Origin: Pirellulaceae bacterium
Lineage (GTDB): Bacteria; Planctomycetota; Planctomycetia; Pirellulales; Pirellulaceae
Direction: 5' to 3'
Assembly: GCA_022448645.1 (NCBI GenBank)
Contig: JAKVBZ010000021.1
Location: forward strand, 1 to 63,276
Length of the DNA: 63,276 bases
Positions 27,141 to 36,553 of this stretch are shown here, in pieces. Position 1 is the first letter of the stretch. The number at the start of each line of letters is the position of its first letter. The position numbers and the translations under genes are program-made. The notes under the pieces are model-generated. The model searched no databases and was not told the DNA's origin. It saw nothing but the letters and a program-made list of their open reading frames with translations.

Positions 27141-28328
27141 CTAGAAAGCCTTGACGCTTCCTAGACTCGACTCATGATTCAGCAATTGTTGATACAAATG
27201 ACGGAGCTGTTCAGTCATTCTTTCGTGTGGAAATCTTTCCTCACACAATCGCCTACCCTCCTCGGCCATACGCTTTCTTAGATCAGGGTTGACTACCATT
27301 TGCTCCATCGCATTTGCCAATTCGTCGACCGACTGGGGCGGTAAGAGAAAACCTGTTTGACCATCCATAACAACTTCACGTGCTCCATCCACGTCGTAGC
27401 TTATCACCGGACACCCAGCCAATAAGGCTTGTGGTAATACACGAGCCAAACCTTCTCGAAGACTTGTATGGACCGCCAGATCCATCGCTGCCAGGTATTC
27501 TGGTATTCGTGACGGCTCCACCAGACCTGTGAACTGCACATGATCAGTCAGTCCAGCGTTTTGAATCATGCGTTGCAATTCAGTACGCAGTATTCCGTCG
27601 CCAACCAATAGGAATCGCAACTGAGGATAACGAGGCACCAGTTGTTCTGCCGCACGGATCAAATACTCGTGCCCCTTCAAGTGAAACAGTCGAGCCACCT
27701 TGCCAACAACCAAATGTTCTGGTGTATATCCCAACCTCTCTCGAGTGACTTCACGATGTTTTGCTGCGTTCACAAACGACGTAACATCCATTCCACTGTA
27801 AATGGTGACGAACCGGTCCCGTGGAGCAACATTCGTTCGCACTAACTGTTCGGTCATTGCGTCCGCCACACTAACCAAAGCGTGACACCTACGAGCCGCA
27901 AACGTTTCACACCAGCGACTCAACGTTCGGGACAATGCATGCTGGTAGCTATGAAAGGGCGCGCCATGTACCGTATGCACCACGGCTGGCACCTTGACGT
28001 GCCACGCAGCGAGGCGTCCCAAAATCCCTCCCTTGGCACTATGCGTGTGAACTACATCTGGCTGGTAGTGGCGTAGAATTGCTTTCAATCGCCGGTATAC
28101 CAACATGTCGTTTATCGGATGAACAGCTCGCTGCAAACCAGGTACGATTTCGAGAGGAATATTGCTCGATTTGACATCTTCCAGCAACGTACCCTCCGGT
28201 CCCTGCTCTGCCCCACACAACAACAACACGTCGTCTCCAAATGTGTGGATCAAGTCGCGGCAACACAACAGCGTATTCTCTTGAGCGCCACCTACGATCA
28301 TGCGAGTTATGATGTGGGCAATTCGCAT
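27141..28328 (-). CDS. GT4-family glycosyltransferase
   Basis: The protein, 395 residues from ATG 28328, has a GT-B fold. The N-terminal domain begins MRIAHIITRMIVGGAQENT (donor/acceptor loop with GGAQ), HTHSAKGGILGRLAA follows, and the C-terminal domain has VVGKVARLFHLKGHEYLI and the E-x7-E region SLREGLARVLPQALLAG followed by CPVISYDVDGAREVV, typical of GT4 retaining enzymes. These use nucleotide sugars for envelope or exopolysaccharide glycans. The gene starts 8 bases after truA ends, so it is cotranscribed. The sugar is unknown. Confidence 0.88.
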   Translation of the reverse strand: MRIAHIITRMIVGGAQENTLLCCRDLIHTFGDDVLLLCGAEQGPEGTLLEDVKSSNIPLEIVPGLQRAVHPINDMLVYRRLKAILRHYQPDVVHTHSAKGGILGRLAAWHVKVPAVVHTVHGAPFHSYQHALSRTLSRWCETFAARRCHALVSVADAMTEQLVRTNVAPRDRFVTIYSGMDVTSFVNAAKHREVTRERLGYTPEHLVVGKVARLFHLKGHEYLIRAAEQLVPRYPQLRFLLVGDGILRTELQRMIQNAGLTDHVQFTGLVEPSRIPEYLAAMDLAVHTSLREGLARVLPQALLAGCPVISYDVDGAREVVMDGQTGFLLPPQSVDELANAMEQMVVNPDLRKRMAEEGRRLCEERFPHERMTEQLRHLYQQLLNHESSLGSVKAF

Positions 28329-28336
28329 AGAAAAAT

Positions 28337-29116
28337 TCACGAACCGTGAGTTGGATATTTGACGTTCACAAGAAACAGACCGAGCGGCGGGGCCGTCATA
28401 CTGGCAGATTTACGATCACACGCTTGTAGAACGAACTCCATGTGTTCAGGAGTCACAGCGCCACGCCCTACGTCGTACAACGTCCCAACAATCGCCCTCA
28501 CCATGTTGTACAAGAATCCATCAGCGGTCACCTCGTACACCACTTGGTCTCCCTCAAATTCCTCACCTACCCCCCTGCTCTGCTCGCGTCGGACAGTCGA
28601 TTCAAAAATCGTACGGATACTCGTTACCCGTTTCGACCCAGCTGACTCGAAGCTAGAAAAGTCATGCGTTCCCAACAATCTCTGCGCAGCTGATTGCATC
28701 GCCTGCACATTCAGCCGTTGCGAAACATGCCAACAGTAACCTCGGCAAAAGAGATTCGGCAATTGCCCGTCACGGATGACATAACGGTAGGTTTTCCTTT
28801 CGGCATCGCGTATGGGGTGAAACCCGTCTTCTGCTTCCATCACGCTGAGCACCACAACATCTTGCGGAAGATGCGCATTAAGCGCCTGCATCATTACATC
28901 ACAGGTCAACGTCGAAGCTGTACGAAATCCAACCACCTGCCCTAGCGCATGGACTCCCGCATCCGTCCGACCACTGGCAATCACCGTGATCTCTTTTCCT
29001 GTAATTCTGTGTAGCGCTTGCTGAACCGTCTGCTGCACGGTACGTCGATTTGGCTGGACCTGCCAGCCGTCGAATCCCATTCCATCGTAAGCCAACGTGA
29101 GCCTAAGCGTTCGCAT
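28337..29116 (-). CDS. truA: tRNA pseudouridine(38-40) synthase TruA
   Basis: The 259-residue enzyme isomerises U38-U40 in the anticodon arm of tRNAs. The catalytic Asp is in ASGRTDAGVHALGQV. Other family blocks are YDGMGFDGWQ at the N-terminus, RTIFES, and FLYNMVRAIVGTL near the C-terminus. The start is ATG 29116; an in-frame codon 6 residues earlier is less likely because the family begins just before the RLTLAYDG strand. It lies between asd and the glycosyltransferase gene on the same strand. Confidence 0.95.
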   Translation of the reverse strand: MRTLRLTLAYDGMGFDGWQVQPNRRTVQQTVQQALHRITGKEITVIASGRTDAGVHALGQVVGFRTASTLTCDVMMQALNAHLPQDVVVLSVMEAEDGFHPIRDAERKTYRYVIRDGQLPNLFCRGYCWHVSQRLNVQAMQSAAQRLLGTHDFSSFESAGSKRVTSIRTIFESTVRREQSRGVGEEFEGDQVVYEVTADGFLYNMVRAIVGTLYDVGRGAVTPEHMEFVLQACDRKSASMTAPPLGLFLVNVKYPTHGS

Positions 29117-29217
29117 GCAGAACCGTCCGGTCAACTATCCCAGATCACTTGACGGGATCAAACACATTGCAGAGCCTACAAGCCACGTCACTGAATACCC
29201 CCGAGTCCGCCACATGA

Positions 29218-30231
29218 CTATGCAGTAGCCCTTCGATTGGCAAGCAGTTCGGCAATTTGGACAGCGTTCGTCGCCGCTCCCTTACGTAGATTGTCGCTGA
29301 CACACCAGAACGTCAAGCCATTTTCGCAGGATAAATCTTGACGAATCCTACCAACGAAAACGTCATCCTTTCCATCACAGTCCAACGGCATGGGATACTG
29401 TCCCGCTGCCACATCATCATTTAGCGTGATCCCAGGAAAATCTGCAAACAGTTTTCGGGCTTCCTCAACCGTCACTTTGCGTTCCGTTTCCACCAAAATA
29501 CTCTCGCTGTGGCAATTGGTCACAGGGACGCGCACACATGTTGGACACACTGCAATCGAGTCATCTCCGAAAATCTTGTGCGTCTCATAAACCATCTTCA
29601 TTTCTTCGGAGGTATATCCTTGATGCTTTGGCGAACCGATCTGTGGAATCAGGTTATGTGCAATGGGATGCGCAAAGGCCTCGTAGTCATAAGCTTCATC
29701 ATCCAGATGGGCTCGTGTGCCAGCATCTAAATCTCGCTGGCCGGCAACCCCAGCTCCACTCGTCGCCTGGTACGTGCTCACAATCACACGGCGGATGTGT
29801 GCCACGTCGTGCAATGGCTTCATCGCAACCACCATTTGTGTTGTCGAGCAGTTCGGGCTCGAAATAATCCCTTGATGAGAATCCAATGCTTCTGGATTGA
29901 CTTCCGGAACAACCAACGGAACGGTTTCGTTCATCCGCCAGTAACCACTTTCGTCCACGCATATCGTTTGCCGCTCCACGGCATACGGTATAAACTCAGC
30001 CGCCACATCATCCGGCGTACTACAGATAGCCAAGTCAACGTCATCGAACGCATCGGGGCATAACACTTCTACGACATGGTCCCGCCCCCGAAAAGGCAGA
30101 GTCGTTCCGGCGCTTCTCTGGGAAGCCAAAAACTTGACATCGTTCGTCGGAAAATCTCTTTCCTCCAACAGTCGCCGAATGATACCTCCCACGGCACCGG
30201 TCGCACCAACAATCGCTATCCGCTCGTACAT
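29218..30231 (-). CDS. asd: Aspartate-semialdehyde dehydrogenase
   Basis: The 337-residue enzyme reduces aspartyl phosphate to aspartate semialdehyde, feeding lysine, diaminopimelate, threonine and methionine synthesis. It opens with a nucleotide-binding loop (IAIVGATGAVGG), and the catalytic Cys is in SSPNCSTTQM. GSPKHQGYTSEEMKMVYET and RVPVTNCHSESI are further family blocks. The length fits. truA follows after about 100 bases on the same strand. Confidence 0.95.
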   Translation of the reverse strand: MYERIAIVGATGAVGGIIRRLLEERDFPTNDVKFLASQRSAGTTLPFRGRDHVVEVLCPDAFDDVDLAICSTPDDVAAEFIPYAVERQTICVDESGYWRMNETVPLVVPEVNPEALDSHQGIISSPNCSTTQMVVAMKPLHDVAHIRRVIVSTYQATSGAGVAGQRDLDAGTRAHLDDEAYDYEAFAHPIAHNLIPQIGSPKHQGYTSEEMKMVYETHKIFGDDSIAVCPTCVRVPVTNCHSESILVETERKVTVEEARKLFADFPGITLNDDVAAGQYPMPLDCDGKDDVFVGRIRQDLSCENGLTFWCVSDNLRKGAATNAVQIAELLANRRATA

Positions 30232-30910
30232 GCCAACTCACCCTCGAATCGTCAAAAGGTTTTCATCCAACTATCTCTCGATAGTCTAGCCGAATCCACA
30301 TCAAGAAACTACAGTGTGGCCCCTCCTTGGCCAAATATGGCCAACGATCCTCGGACAATTGCAATAGAAACAACACCATATTGGCAACAGCATCATCGGG
30401 CCCAATGAGATCATACCTATTCCCTAGATACAACGGTACGGCCATGGCCAATACTAACGGACAGGACCAACGAGACCGCCGAAAGACGAATTCACTACTC
30501 GGGAAAGGATCACACAGGAAGCCATGACGATCACGGCTAAATGAAAAACGATCAAAACGCTAAACACACAACGGACACTTCGTGACCAGACTAGATCTGC
30601 AAAACTTACAGTACTTTCGTTCGGTGTTCGTCGAATTACGGCGACTCGTTCTATCCATTATCTCATACCGACAGTTTCAGCTGGATCCGATTCTTCTGAA
30701 AGATACCATGTTTCCACCCTCCTCCATTGAGGTGACTGTATGTCGCAGAAATCCTGACGGCTAACCCCAAGAAACATGAGATTACAGCACTACAGAAGTT
30801 TCCGTCGCCATGCAGAGCGGCGCGAAAAACAGAAGGAGTCGTTAACCCATCAGGACTCAAGACAGCAACTCTCTCGAAGACAACAACTTGTACTCAAACA
30901 GACGCATTCG
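30232..30910. other. Gene-free stretch between pcm and asd
   Basis: The 679 bases separate two minus-strand genes. Short frames on both strands (60-128 codons) have no ribosome binding sites or family-like sequence. The region is expected to hold the pcm terminator and the asd promoter. I saw no riboswitch-like conserved core. Confidence 0.35.
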
Positions 30911-32176
30911 CTAACGATTCACACTTTCCATACGGAGATCGTCTACGCTCATTTCGCCCGTGGCACCGAACAAACCGATGCGCAGAATACCTTCCCGCGC
31001 CTGCGGCGGAACTCGGATCGTTTTCGATACTTCATGCCACTGCTCGGTCCCGTCCCAAGGCCCCAGCCAACGATGCCCCAAATCGCGTCGTTGATCATCG
31101 TAGAAAGAAATGGCGATCATAGGACGTTGGTCAAGATCTCTGCCGGAACGTACTTCGCGTAAACGAATCCAGGCAGTCACATTAACGGCCTGGACCTCCC
31201 GACCATCCAAAGCAAAGCCTTGAAGAGCGCGACTGGGACGGCCGGCAATTTGATTGTGGAATTCGATATAGTGCTGTCCCTGCGGTGCCATTTCGTCTGC
31301 GACGATCTTCCATTGCCTTTGGTAGTACCAACCAGGAAGTGATTCGTTCTGCAATTCTTGTTCGAAATCGGCATTCTCCAAATTCGATACAGGGTGATCG
31401 TCATGATTTTGTCGAGACTCATCTGCCACACCGGTCATAGGCACAAATAGGGTCGGCCTCAGTTCCTGAGACATCAGCTGCCCATCCTGTTTAGTGAACA
31501 GATAAAGTGTCTGCTGGTATCGCTGGCCAACTGGAATCACCAAGCGTCCCCCTTCCTTCAACTGATCGACGAGTGGCTGGGGAACTTCTTCGGGTGAACA
31601 CGTCACAATGATTTTGTCGAATGGAGCACGATCGGGCCAACCTTGAAAACCGTCTCCTGTTCTCACGTGTACGTTATCGTATCCCAAACGCTGTAGCGTT
31701 CTCTGTGCCCTCCGTCCCAAAGATTCTACGATTTCGATCGAATAAACTTCGTCGACAAGTGGACTGAGGATCGCCGCCTGGTAACCACTGCCCGTACCAA
31801 TCTCCAACACACGATCGTTGACCTGAGGATCCAAAGACTCCGTCATATAGGCCACGATAAATGGTGAAGAAATCGTCTGACTGGAACCGATCGGCAGCGC
31901 CATATCGTAATAAGCATTGTGTCGATAGCGCGCGGAAACAAATTCGTGGCGAGGTGTCTCACGAACCGCCTGAATCACACGAGGATTGGTGACCCCGGCA
32001 TCCACAATCTCTTCACGCACCATTCGTTCTCGCTGCTCACGCCAGCGATCGCCATGGGGCTGAGCCAGCAATACGGAGCTTCCATTCAGATGTCCTGAGA
32101 GAAGGATTGCTGCAGCCAACCCCGAGATAACATGCCAATGACGCATGGAACTCCCAACCACCAACCTTCGGAACAC
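30911..32176 (-). CDS. pcm: Exported protein-L-isoaspartate O-methyltransferase with C-terminal beta-sandwich-like domain
   Basis: Residues about 40-240 form an L-isoaspartyl methyltransferase: SSQTISSPFIVAYMTE (substrate loop), VLEIGTGSGYQAAIL (SAM loop), TGDGFQGWPDRAPFDKIIVTC. The enzyme methylates isoaspartate to start repair of damaged Asp/Asn. Two features are unusual. The N-terminus has a signal-peptide-like helix (SGLAAAILLSGHLNGSSVLLAQ), and residues 250-421 form an extra domain with beta-rich sequence ending ILRIGLFGATGEMSVDDL, resembling carbohydrate-binding-like jelly-roll modules. msrA is just upstream, 21 bases away. Export is inferred; it would require SAM outside the cytoplasm. 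Confidence 0.85.
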   Translation of the reverse strand: MFRRLVVGSSMRHWHVISGLAAAILLSGHLNGSSVLLAQPHGDRWREQRERMVREEIVDAGVTNPRVIQAVRETPRHEFVSARYRHNAYYDMALPIGSSQTISSPFIVAYMTESLDPQVNDRVLEIGTGSGYQAAILSPLVDEVYSIEIVESLGRRAQRTLQRLGYDNVHVRTGDGFQGWPDRAPFDKIIVTCSPEEVPQPLVDQLKEGGRLVIPVGQRYQQTLYLFTKQDGQLMSQELRPTLFVPMTGVADESRQNHDDHPVSNLENADFEQELQNESLPGWYYQRQWKIVADEMAPQGQHYIEFHNQIAGRPSRALQGFALDGREVQAVNVTAWIRLREVRSGRDLDQRPMIAISFYDDQRRDLGHRWLGPWDGTEQWHEVSKTIRVPPQAREGILRIGLFGATGEMSVDDLRMESVNR

Positions 32177-32197
32177 TTCGTGTTGTCCCGACAGCTG

Positions 32198-32854
32198 CTA
32201 TTTGGAATCTTTTAGTTTGTCGCGAAATTGTTTGCGAAACTTTTTAACTTTGGGATTGATTACGACCCGGCAATATCCTTGGAAAGGATGTTCCTTGAAG
32301 TAATTCTGATGATAATCCTCGGCCGGAAAATAATTGGGCAATTCGGTAATTTCAGTCACAACGGGCGAATCCCATACCTTTTCTTTGTCCAGTTGGGCAA
32401 TATATTTTTCGGTGGCCTCTTTCTGAGATCGTTCGTGGTAAAAAACGACAGAACGATATTGCGTACCACGGTCGGCACCTTGTTGATTCAAGGTAGTTGG
32501 ATCATGCGTGCCGAAAAAAACATCTAACAGTTCATCAAAACTGATTTTTTTTGCATCGTAGCGAATCTGACAAACTTCCGCATGGCCGGTAGTCCCGGTA
32601 CAAACAGCTTCGTAGCTTGGATTTTCCACCGCCCCACCAGCGTACCCCGATTCTACTGAAGTCACGCCATCGAGCTCTTCGAACACTGCTTCCACACACC
32701 AAAAGCATCCGCCTCCGAAAGTCGCCAGACTTTCGTTGGAATCTACATCGTTTTCCACCGCAAACACCTCCTGCGAGCCTTTCTGGGATGACCCGCCTAC
32801 GATCAAGGTTCCGAGTAATAGCACAAAGATTGGCGTTGGCTTACGACTTACCAT
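32198..32854 (-). CDS. msrA: Exported peptide-methionine (S)-S-oxide reductase MsrA
   Basis: The 218-residue protein contains the MsrA active site GGGCFWCVEAVF, with the sulfoxide-reducing Cys, and a recycling Cys near the end (GYCRVVINP). THDPTTLNQQGADRGTQYRSV is a family signature. The N-terminus PIFVLLLGTLIVGGSS, with basic residues before it, is a signal peptide, so the enzyme is probably extracytoplasmic. GAGGTG precedes ATG 32854. It is the first gene of a two-gene unit with pcm. The enzyme reduces methionine S-sulfoxide in oxidised proteins. Confidence 0.93.
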   Translation of the reverse strand: MVSRKPTPIFVLLLGTLIVGGSSQKGSQEVFAVENDVDSNESLATFGGGCFWCVEAVFEELDGVTSVESGYAGGAVENPSYEAVCTGTTGHAEVCQIRYDAKKISFDELLDVFFGTHDPTTLNQQGADRGTQYRSVVFYHERSQKEATEKYIAQLDKEKVWDSPVVTEITELPNYFPAEDYHQNYFKEHPFQGYCRVVINPKVKKFRKQFRDKLKDSK

Positions 32855-32998
32855 GTTACACCTCGTGATCTAAAAACTTTTTGCTCCGGCAAACGGTGCA
32901 CTTGTCTAGAACAACTTGCAAAATGCAATTTAGAAACGAAGGACGAGTCTCCGAGTCCATCTTACTGGAATGGAAGTACGCCCTAACAACATTATAGG

Positions 32999-33943
32999 TT
33001 ATTCCCCATGATCCACCGATGCCTTCATGTTCTTGGTCAGAGCCATAAAGGCTGCCTCCAAATTCAGATCGTCTTCACAGAACAGGCTCAATTGGTGACC
33101 GTGATTCAACAGCAGTGACGGCAGTTCCGTATAATTCTCGACGCCTTCCCGCAATGTCACTTCCAATTCTTCGTTTTGCCGGGTAACTCCAACCACAATA
33201 TCATGATCTTCCATCAAACGGGCCGCATCGTCCATGTCACCAGTCACTCGTACCCTCAGTATTGTGTTCCGCCTGACCTGCTTCATCACTTCGGACACTT
33301 CTGCATTCACATTCATCACACCACGATCGATGATTCCGATCTTGTTACAGACGTCAGCCAGCTCCGGCAGAATATGACTCGAGACGATGATCGTCTTGCC
33401 CATTTGCCCTAGTCGACGCAGCAGATTACGCATTTCGATCCGCGCTCGAGGATCGAGTCCGCTCAATGGTTCGTCAAGCAGTAACACCCGAGGGTTATGG
33501 ATAAGGACCCGGGCCAGGCCCAGGCGTTGAGTTTGTCCTCGGGACAGAGTGTTTGCGAACGCATCGCGTTTAAAGTCGAGATCCACAAGCTCCAACATTT
33601 CGTTGCAAACCTTGCGCCGTTCCGGCCCCTTAATCCGGTACGCCGAGGCAAAGAACTCTAAGTATTCAATGACGCGCATATCGTCATAAACGCCAAAGAA
33701 GTCAGGCATGTAACCCACTAACCGGCGAATCTCTTTAGCCGCGTTGTAAATCGAGTGATCACAAACGTAGGCTTCTCCCCACGAAGGATTCAGCAAAGTG
33801 GCCAAGATACGCATCGTGGTAGTCTTGCCAGCTCCATTCGGACCGATAAAGCCGAACACATCTCCCTCGACGAGATCGAGTTCGATGGATTGGATGGCAA
33901 ACAAATCACCGTATTTTTTCGTTAAATCGTGCGTCTTAATCAC
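32999..33943 (-). CDS. ABC transporter ATP-binding protein
   Basis: The subunit (about 314 residues from GTG 33943) has Walker A GFIGPNGAGKTTTM, the signature LSRGQTQRLGLA (SRGQ rather than SGGQ), Walker B VLLLDEPLSGLDPRA and the switch His in SSHIL. It resembles ABC-2 exporter ATPases of the NatA/GldA kind, with a C-terminal 90-residue accessory domain. A GTG at 33961 is an alternative start that would overlap the upstream gene by 11 bases. No permease gene is next to it: msrA is downstream, and the 758-residue protein with two central helices is upstream. That protein is probably its partner. Confidence 0.88.
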   Translation of the reverse strand: MIKTHDLTKKYGDLFAIQSIELDLVEGDVFGFIGPNGAGKTTTMRILATLLNPSWGEAYVCDHSIYNAAKEIRRLVGYMPDFFGVYDDMRVIEYLEFFASAYRIKGPERRKVCNEMLELVDLDFKRDAFANTLSRGQTQRLGLARVLIHNPRVLLLDEPLSGLDPRARIEMRNLLRRLGQMGKTIIVSSHILPELADVCNKIGIIDRGVMNVNAEVSEVMKQVRRNTILRVRVTGDMDDAARLMEDHDIVVGVTRQNEELEVTLREGVENYTELPSLLLNHGHQLSLFCEDDLNLEAAFMALTKNMKASVDHGE

Positions 33944-33950
33944 AAAACAA

Positions 33951-36227
33951 TCACCCTTCACGTCGTTGCTGATCGCTCTTGTCGATTTCGCTTGACCGGT
34001 CAGACACTCGAGCCGATTTCATGGACTCGACCGGAACAATGAATCGATAAAAGGACCAATGCTTATCGTAGTACTCGACCAATGGTTCACCATCACGTAT
34101 CATCTGCGTCGCAGGACGTTCGGATCGACCAACGAACACAGCTTGACCTACCGTCAGGTGGTGACTCATGTCGACAAATGCTTGATAACGATTCTGCAGT
34201 CCCGTGTAGGTCTCGCCACCAGCCAATTCGTGAAACATCATTATCTCAATGATCCTAGGGATGTCACGGCTGTATTGATCCCAGGGCGTTGTTAAATCAC
34301 TGACTTCCGACAACGTTCGCCGAGTCAACCTCCAGTGCAAATTACGGCGGACCGTCGTAGAACTGATCAGAGCCGTCCTCCCCGCCGAGATTTTTCCCAG
34401 CTGGTATGCCCACGGTGCATAATAGAGATAACAGTCGGACAAGTCTTCGTCGAGTGGATTCCGTACTTGCCCCCGCAATTGACCATCGGCTCGAGCCCGA
34501 ATCTTTCCCAGCGACCCTAAATCTATGGGGAGCCACCAACGAGACTGAAATGCTTTGGTAGACCAAATTTGGATGGGCATACCCTCGATTTCAGACTGTT
34601 GTCTGTCCTGTTTGAAGGCATTTCGAATCACGTAACTTCCAGTGGAGGTTTCAATCGTCGAGGCGCTATTCATGCCACCCAGGGCTTCACCAGGCAAACC
34701 CTGCCAACTCAACAACGTCTCACCTTGTTCCACGGAGGAGGACTTACTGGGAATATCCGGCCGTACAGAAATGTCAAATATTTCCGTTGTGGGACTGATC
34801 GCGTGGCTCCACGTCGTACCCCGTACAAAATGTTCTCGGCCATCCACATCGATAATGTCCACTTGATTCACACGTAGCGCATTTCCCTTTAACTGTTGAG
34901 CCAATGCATAAGCTCCCACAGAAAATCCCACCACCACAAACGGGAACGTTAGCCATGTCCACTCCATCCTGCCGATCACTCGTTTCAGAAAGAAGTAATC
35001 AACAGGACCGACGAGCAATAAATAGGCGACCATCAACGCTGCCACAAACCAAAATGGAATGAACGTGACTTGTGAAAAATGCTCCATGGCATTACGTAAT
35101 TGTCCGGCCAAATCGACATAGCCAGCGTGGCGAACAGCACCGCCGCTGCCAGCTCTCTGTGGAGCCGATGATGCGTCGAGCGTCCACTCCAGCAACCTTA
35201 CCAGTAATTGGTCTCGTCCTTGCCACTCCGCAATCGGTGATACATCCAAATCTACCGCGACAAAAACGAGCTGCCCAAAACCGTGACAATGCCGTACGAT
35301 CATTGGGCGATCGACACCCGCAGACCGCTCCCACACTTGCACCTGGCCTTTCAAATCATCGACCACTGTCAATGCAAGTTCACACTTTCCACTAGTATCT
35401 CTACGAATCACGATGGGATAGGAAGTATCGGTGAAATTTTCTAGCCCCGTCGTTTGACACTGATCCACCACATCCTGAAAAGTGCCCGGCACGAAATCCT
35501 TCATCCTGCCACCTTCACCAAACAACTGATGGCCTTGTCGCCCCGCACTTAAGATGACTTGCCCTCCCATCCGCACCCAATGCAGAATCGCATCTGCTTG
35601 TTCCGCAGATATCCACTTCCCCAGATCGACCGCACCCGTCGTGAGTATTAAACTATCAACACCTTCATAGCTCCACCAACGGTCGGGAAGCGCCAATCCA
35701 GGTTCCAAGCGGACAAAGTGGACATCGTCCCTGTCAAGTTTTGGCAAGACATGTTCGACACCAATGTCAGCTCCCAGGTGAACAACAAGCTGTTGATCGG
35801 CAGGCAAGGCGTCGGGAATCTCTGCAGCCGAGAACTTACGCGCAACGATTTCCGTTTGTTCCTGCACAATCCTTACTTCTAAATCCCCCCGGACTCGACC
35901 AAACTTAACGTAAACCAGCGCCTGTCCAGACAAATATCCGCCACCCGCAGGATGTTCGTCCAGGTACGTTACCGGCAATCCATCCCCGTCGGGTACAATC
36001 ACATCGATCCGAGCATCAACAAGCTGTTCCGCACCCGCCACATGAACGACAACCGGCGTCCATGTACCTACCTTGTAAAGACCGTCGAAGCCAATAGTAA
36101 CCGACGTGATCTCGACTGGCGGCGATTCCATTGCAATCGATGAGCCAGCACAGAAAGAAATGAACGCCGCCATGAGGCAGCGAATACCTAGTACTCTTCG
36201 AATGGGCGTGTTGCACGAGATTACCAT
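33951..36227 (-). CDS. Large exported membrane protein with glutamine-amidotransferase-like domain
   Basis: The 758-residue protein has a signal peptide (RCLMAAFISFCAGSSIAME), an Ig-like region (VTIGFDGLYKVGTWTPVVVHV), a Rossmann-like segment reminiscent of glutamine-amidotransferase-like domains (DSLILTTGAVDLGKWISAEQ, HWVRMGGQVILSAGRQG), then two transmembrane helices near residues 405-455 with the motif VGPVDYFFLKRVIGRMEWTW, and a soluble C-terminal third. Such proteins commonly accompany ABC ATPases of the GldA type in planctomycete genomes; the function is unknown. ATG 36227 overlaps the mazG stop codon (TGATG), indicating translational coupling. Confidence 0.75.
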   Translation of the reverse strand: MVISCNTPIRRVLGIRCLMAAFISFCAGSSIAMESPPVEITSVTIGFDGLYKVGTWTPVVVHVAGAEQLVDARIDVIVPDGDGLPVTYLDEHPAGGGYLSGQALVYVKFGRVRGDLEVRIVQEQTEIVARKFSAAEIPDALPADQQLVVHLGADIGVEHVLPKLDRDDVHFVRLEPGLALPDRWWSYEGVDSLILTTGAVDLGKWISAEQADAILHWVRMGGQVILSAGRQGHQLFGEGGRMKDFVPGTFQDVVDQCQTTGLENFTDTSYPIVIRRDTSGKCELALTVVDDLKGQVQVWERSAGVDRPMIVRHCHGFGQLVFVAVDLDVSPIAEWQGRDQLLVRLLEWTLDASSAPQRAGSGGAVRHAGYVDLAGQLRNAMEHFSQVTFIPFWFVAALMVAYLLLVGPVDYFFLKRVIGRMEWTWLTFPFVVVGFSVGAYALAQQLKGNALRVNQVDIIDVDGREHFVRGTTWSHAISPTTEIFDISVRPDIPSKSSSVEQGETLLSWQGLPGEALGGMNSASTIETSTGSYVIRNAFKQDRQQSEIEGMPIQIWSTKAFQSRWWLPIDLGSLGKIRARADGQLRGQVRNPLDEDLSDCYLYYAPWAYQLGKISAGRTALISSTTVRRNLHWRLTRRTLSEVSDLTTPWDQYSRDIPRIIEIMMFHELAGGETYTGLQNRYQAFVDMSHHLTVGQAVFVGRSERPATQMIRDGEPLVEYYDKHWSFYRFIVPVESMKSARVSDRSSEIDKSDQQRREG

Positions 36228-36553
36228 CAAGGTTTCCCCTCGTTCGGACAAGTGCACACCAACGCTCCGCAGCCCGGGCAACCGTTTCCATATTTTGCTG
36301 TGACGGCCTCGGACAAATCCACGTCGACCACATTGGCTATGGTGGAAAGCCATGCCAACACGTCTGCGAATTCTTCCATCTGATCCTGATGAGTCCCTTC
36401 ACGTAAGGCAGCCGCTAATTCCCCCACTTCCTCCATCAACCACATGAACGTACCGTCCACACCTCGAGCTACGTCTTTTTCGTGATACATGTTCCGAATC
36501 AGTCGTTGAAAATCGTCCAATGCCACCGAGGGTTTTGGGAGTTCACTCATCAT
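36227..36553 (-). CDS. MazG-like nucleotide pyrophosphohydrolase with C-terminal zinc-type Cys cluster
   Basis: The 108-residue protein carries the all-alpha NTP pyrophosphohydrolase motif, EEVGELAAALREG followed by EEFADVLAWL, which gives the EExxE and ExxD Mg-binding pattern. Single-domain MazG-like proteins hydrolyse dNTPs or other nucleotides to monophosphates. The end CPGCGALVCTCP has four Cys and could bind a metal, an unusual addition. It is the first gene of a coupled unit with the 758-residue membrane protein and the ABC ATPase. Start may be the first or second ATG (36553 or 36550). Confidence 0.85.
   Translation of the reverse strand: MMSELPKPSVALDDFQRLIRNMYHEKDVARGVDGTFMWLMEEVGELAAALREGTHQDQMEEFADVLAWLSTIANVVDVDLSEAVTAKYGNGCPGCGALVCTCPNEGKP

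Noticed and set aside
30582..30764. 60-codon plus-strand frame in the gap between asd and pcm
   Set aside because: No ribosome binding site and no sequence resembling a known protein; flanking genes are on the other strand.
34800..36200. Several plus-strand frames of 60-107 codons inside the 758-residue gene
   Set aside because: All are antisense shadows of a long open frame with clear signal peptide and membrane helices.
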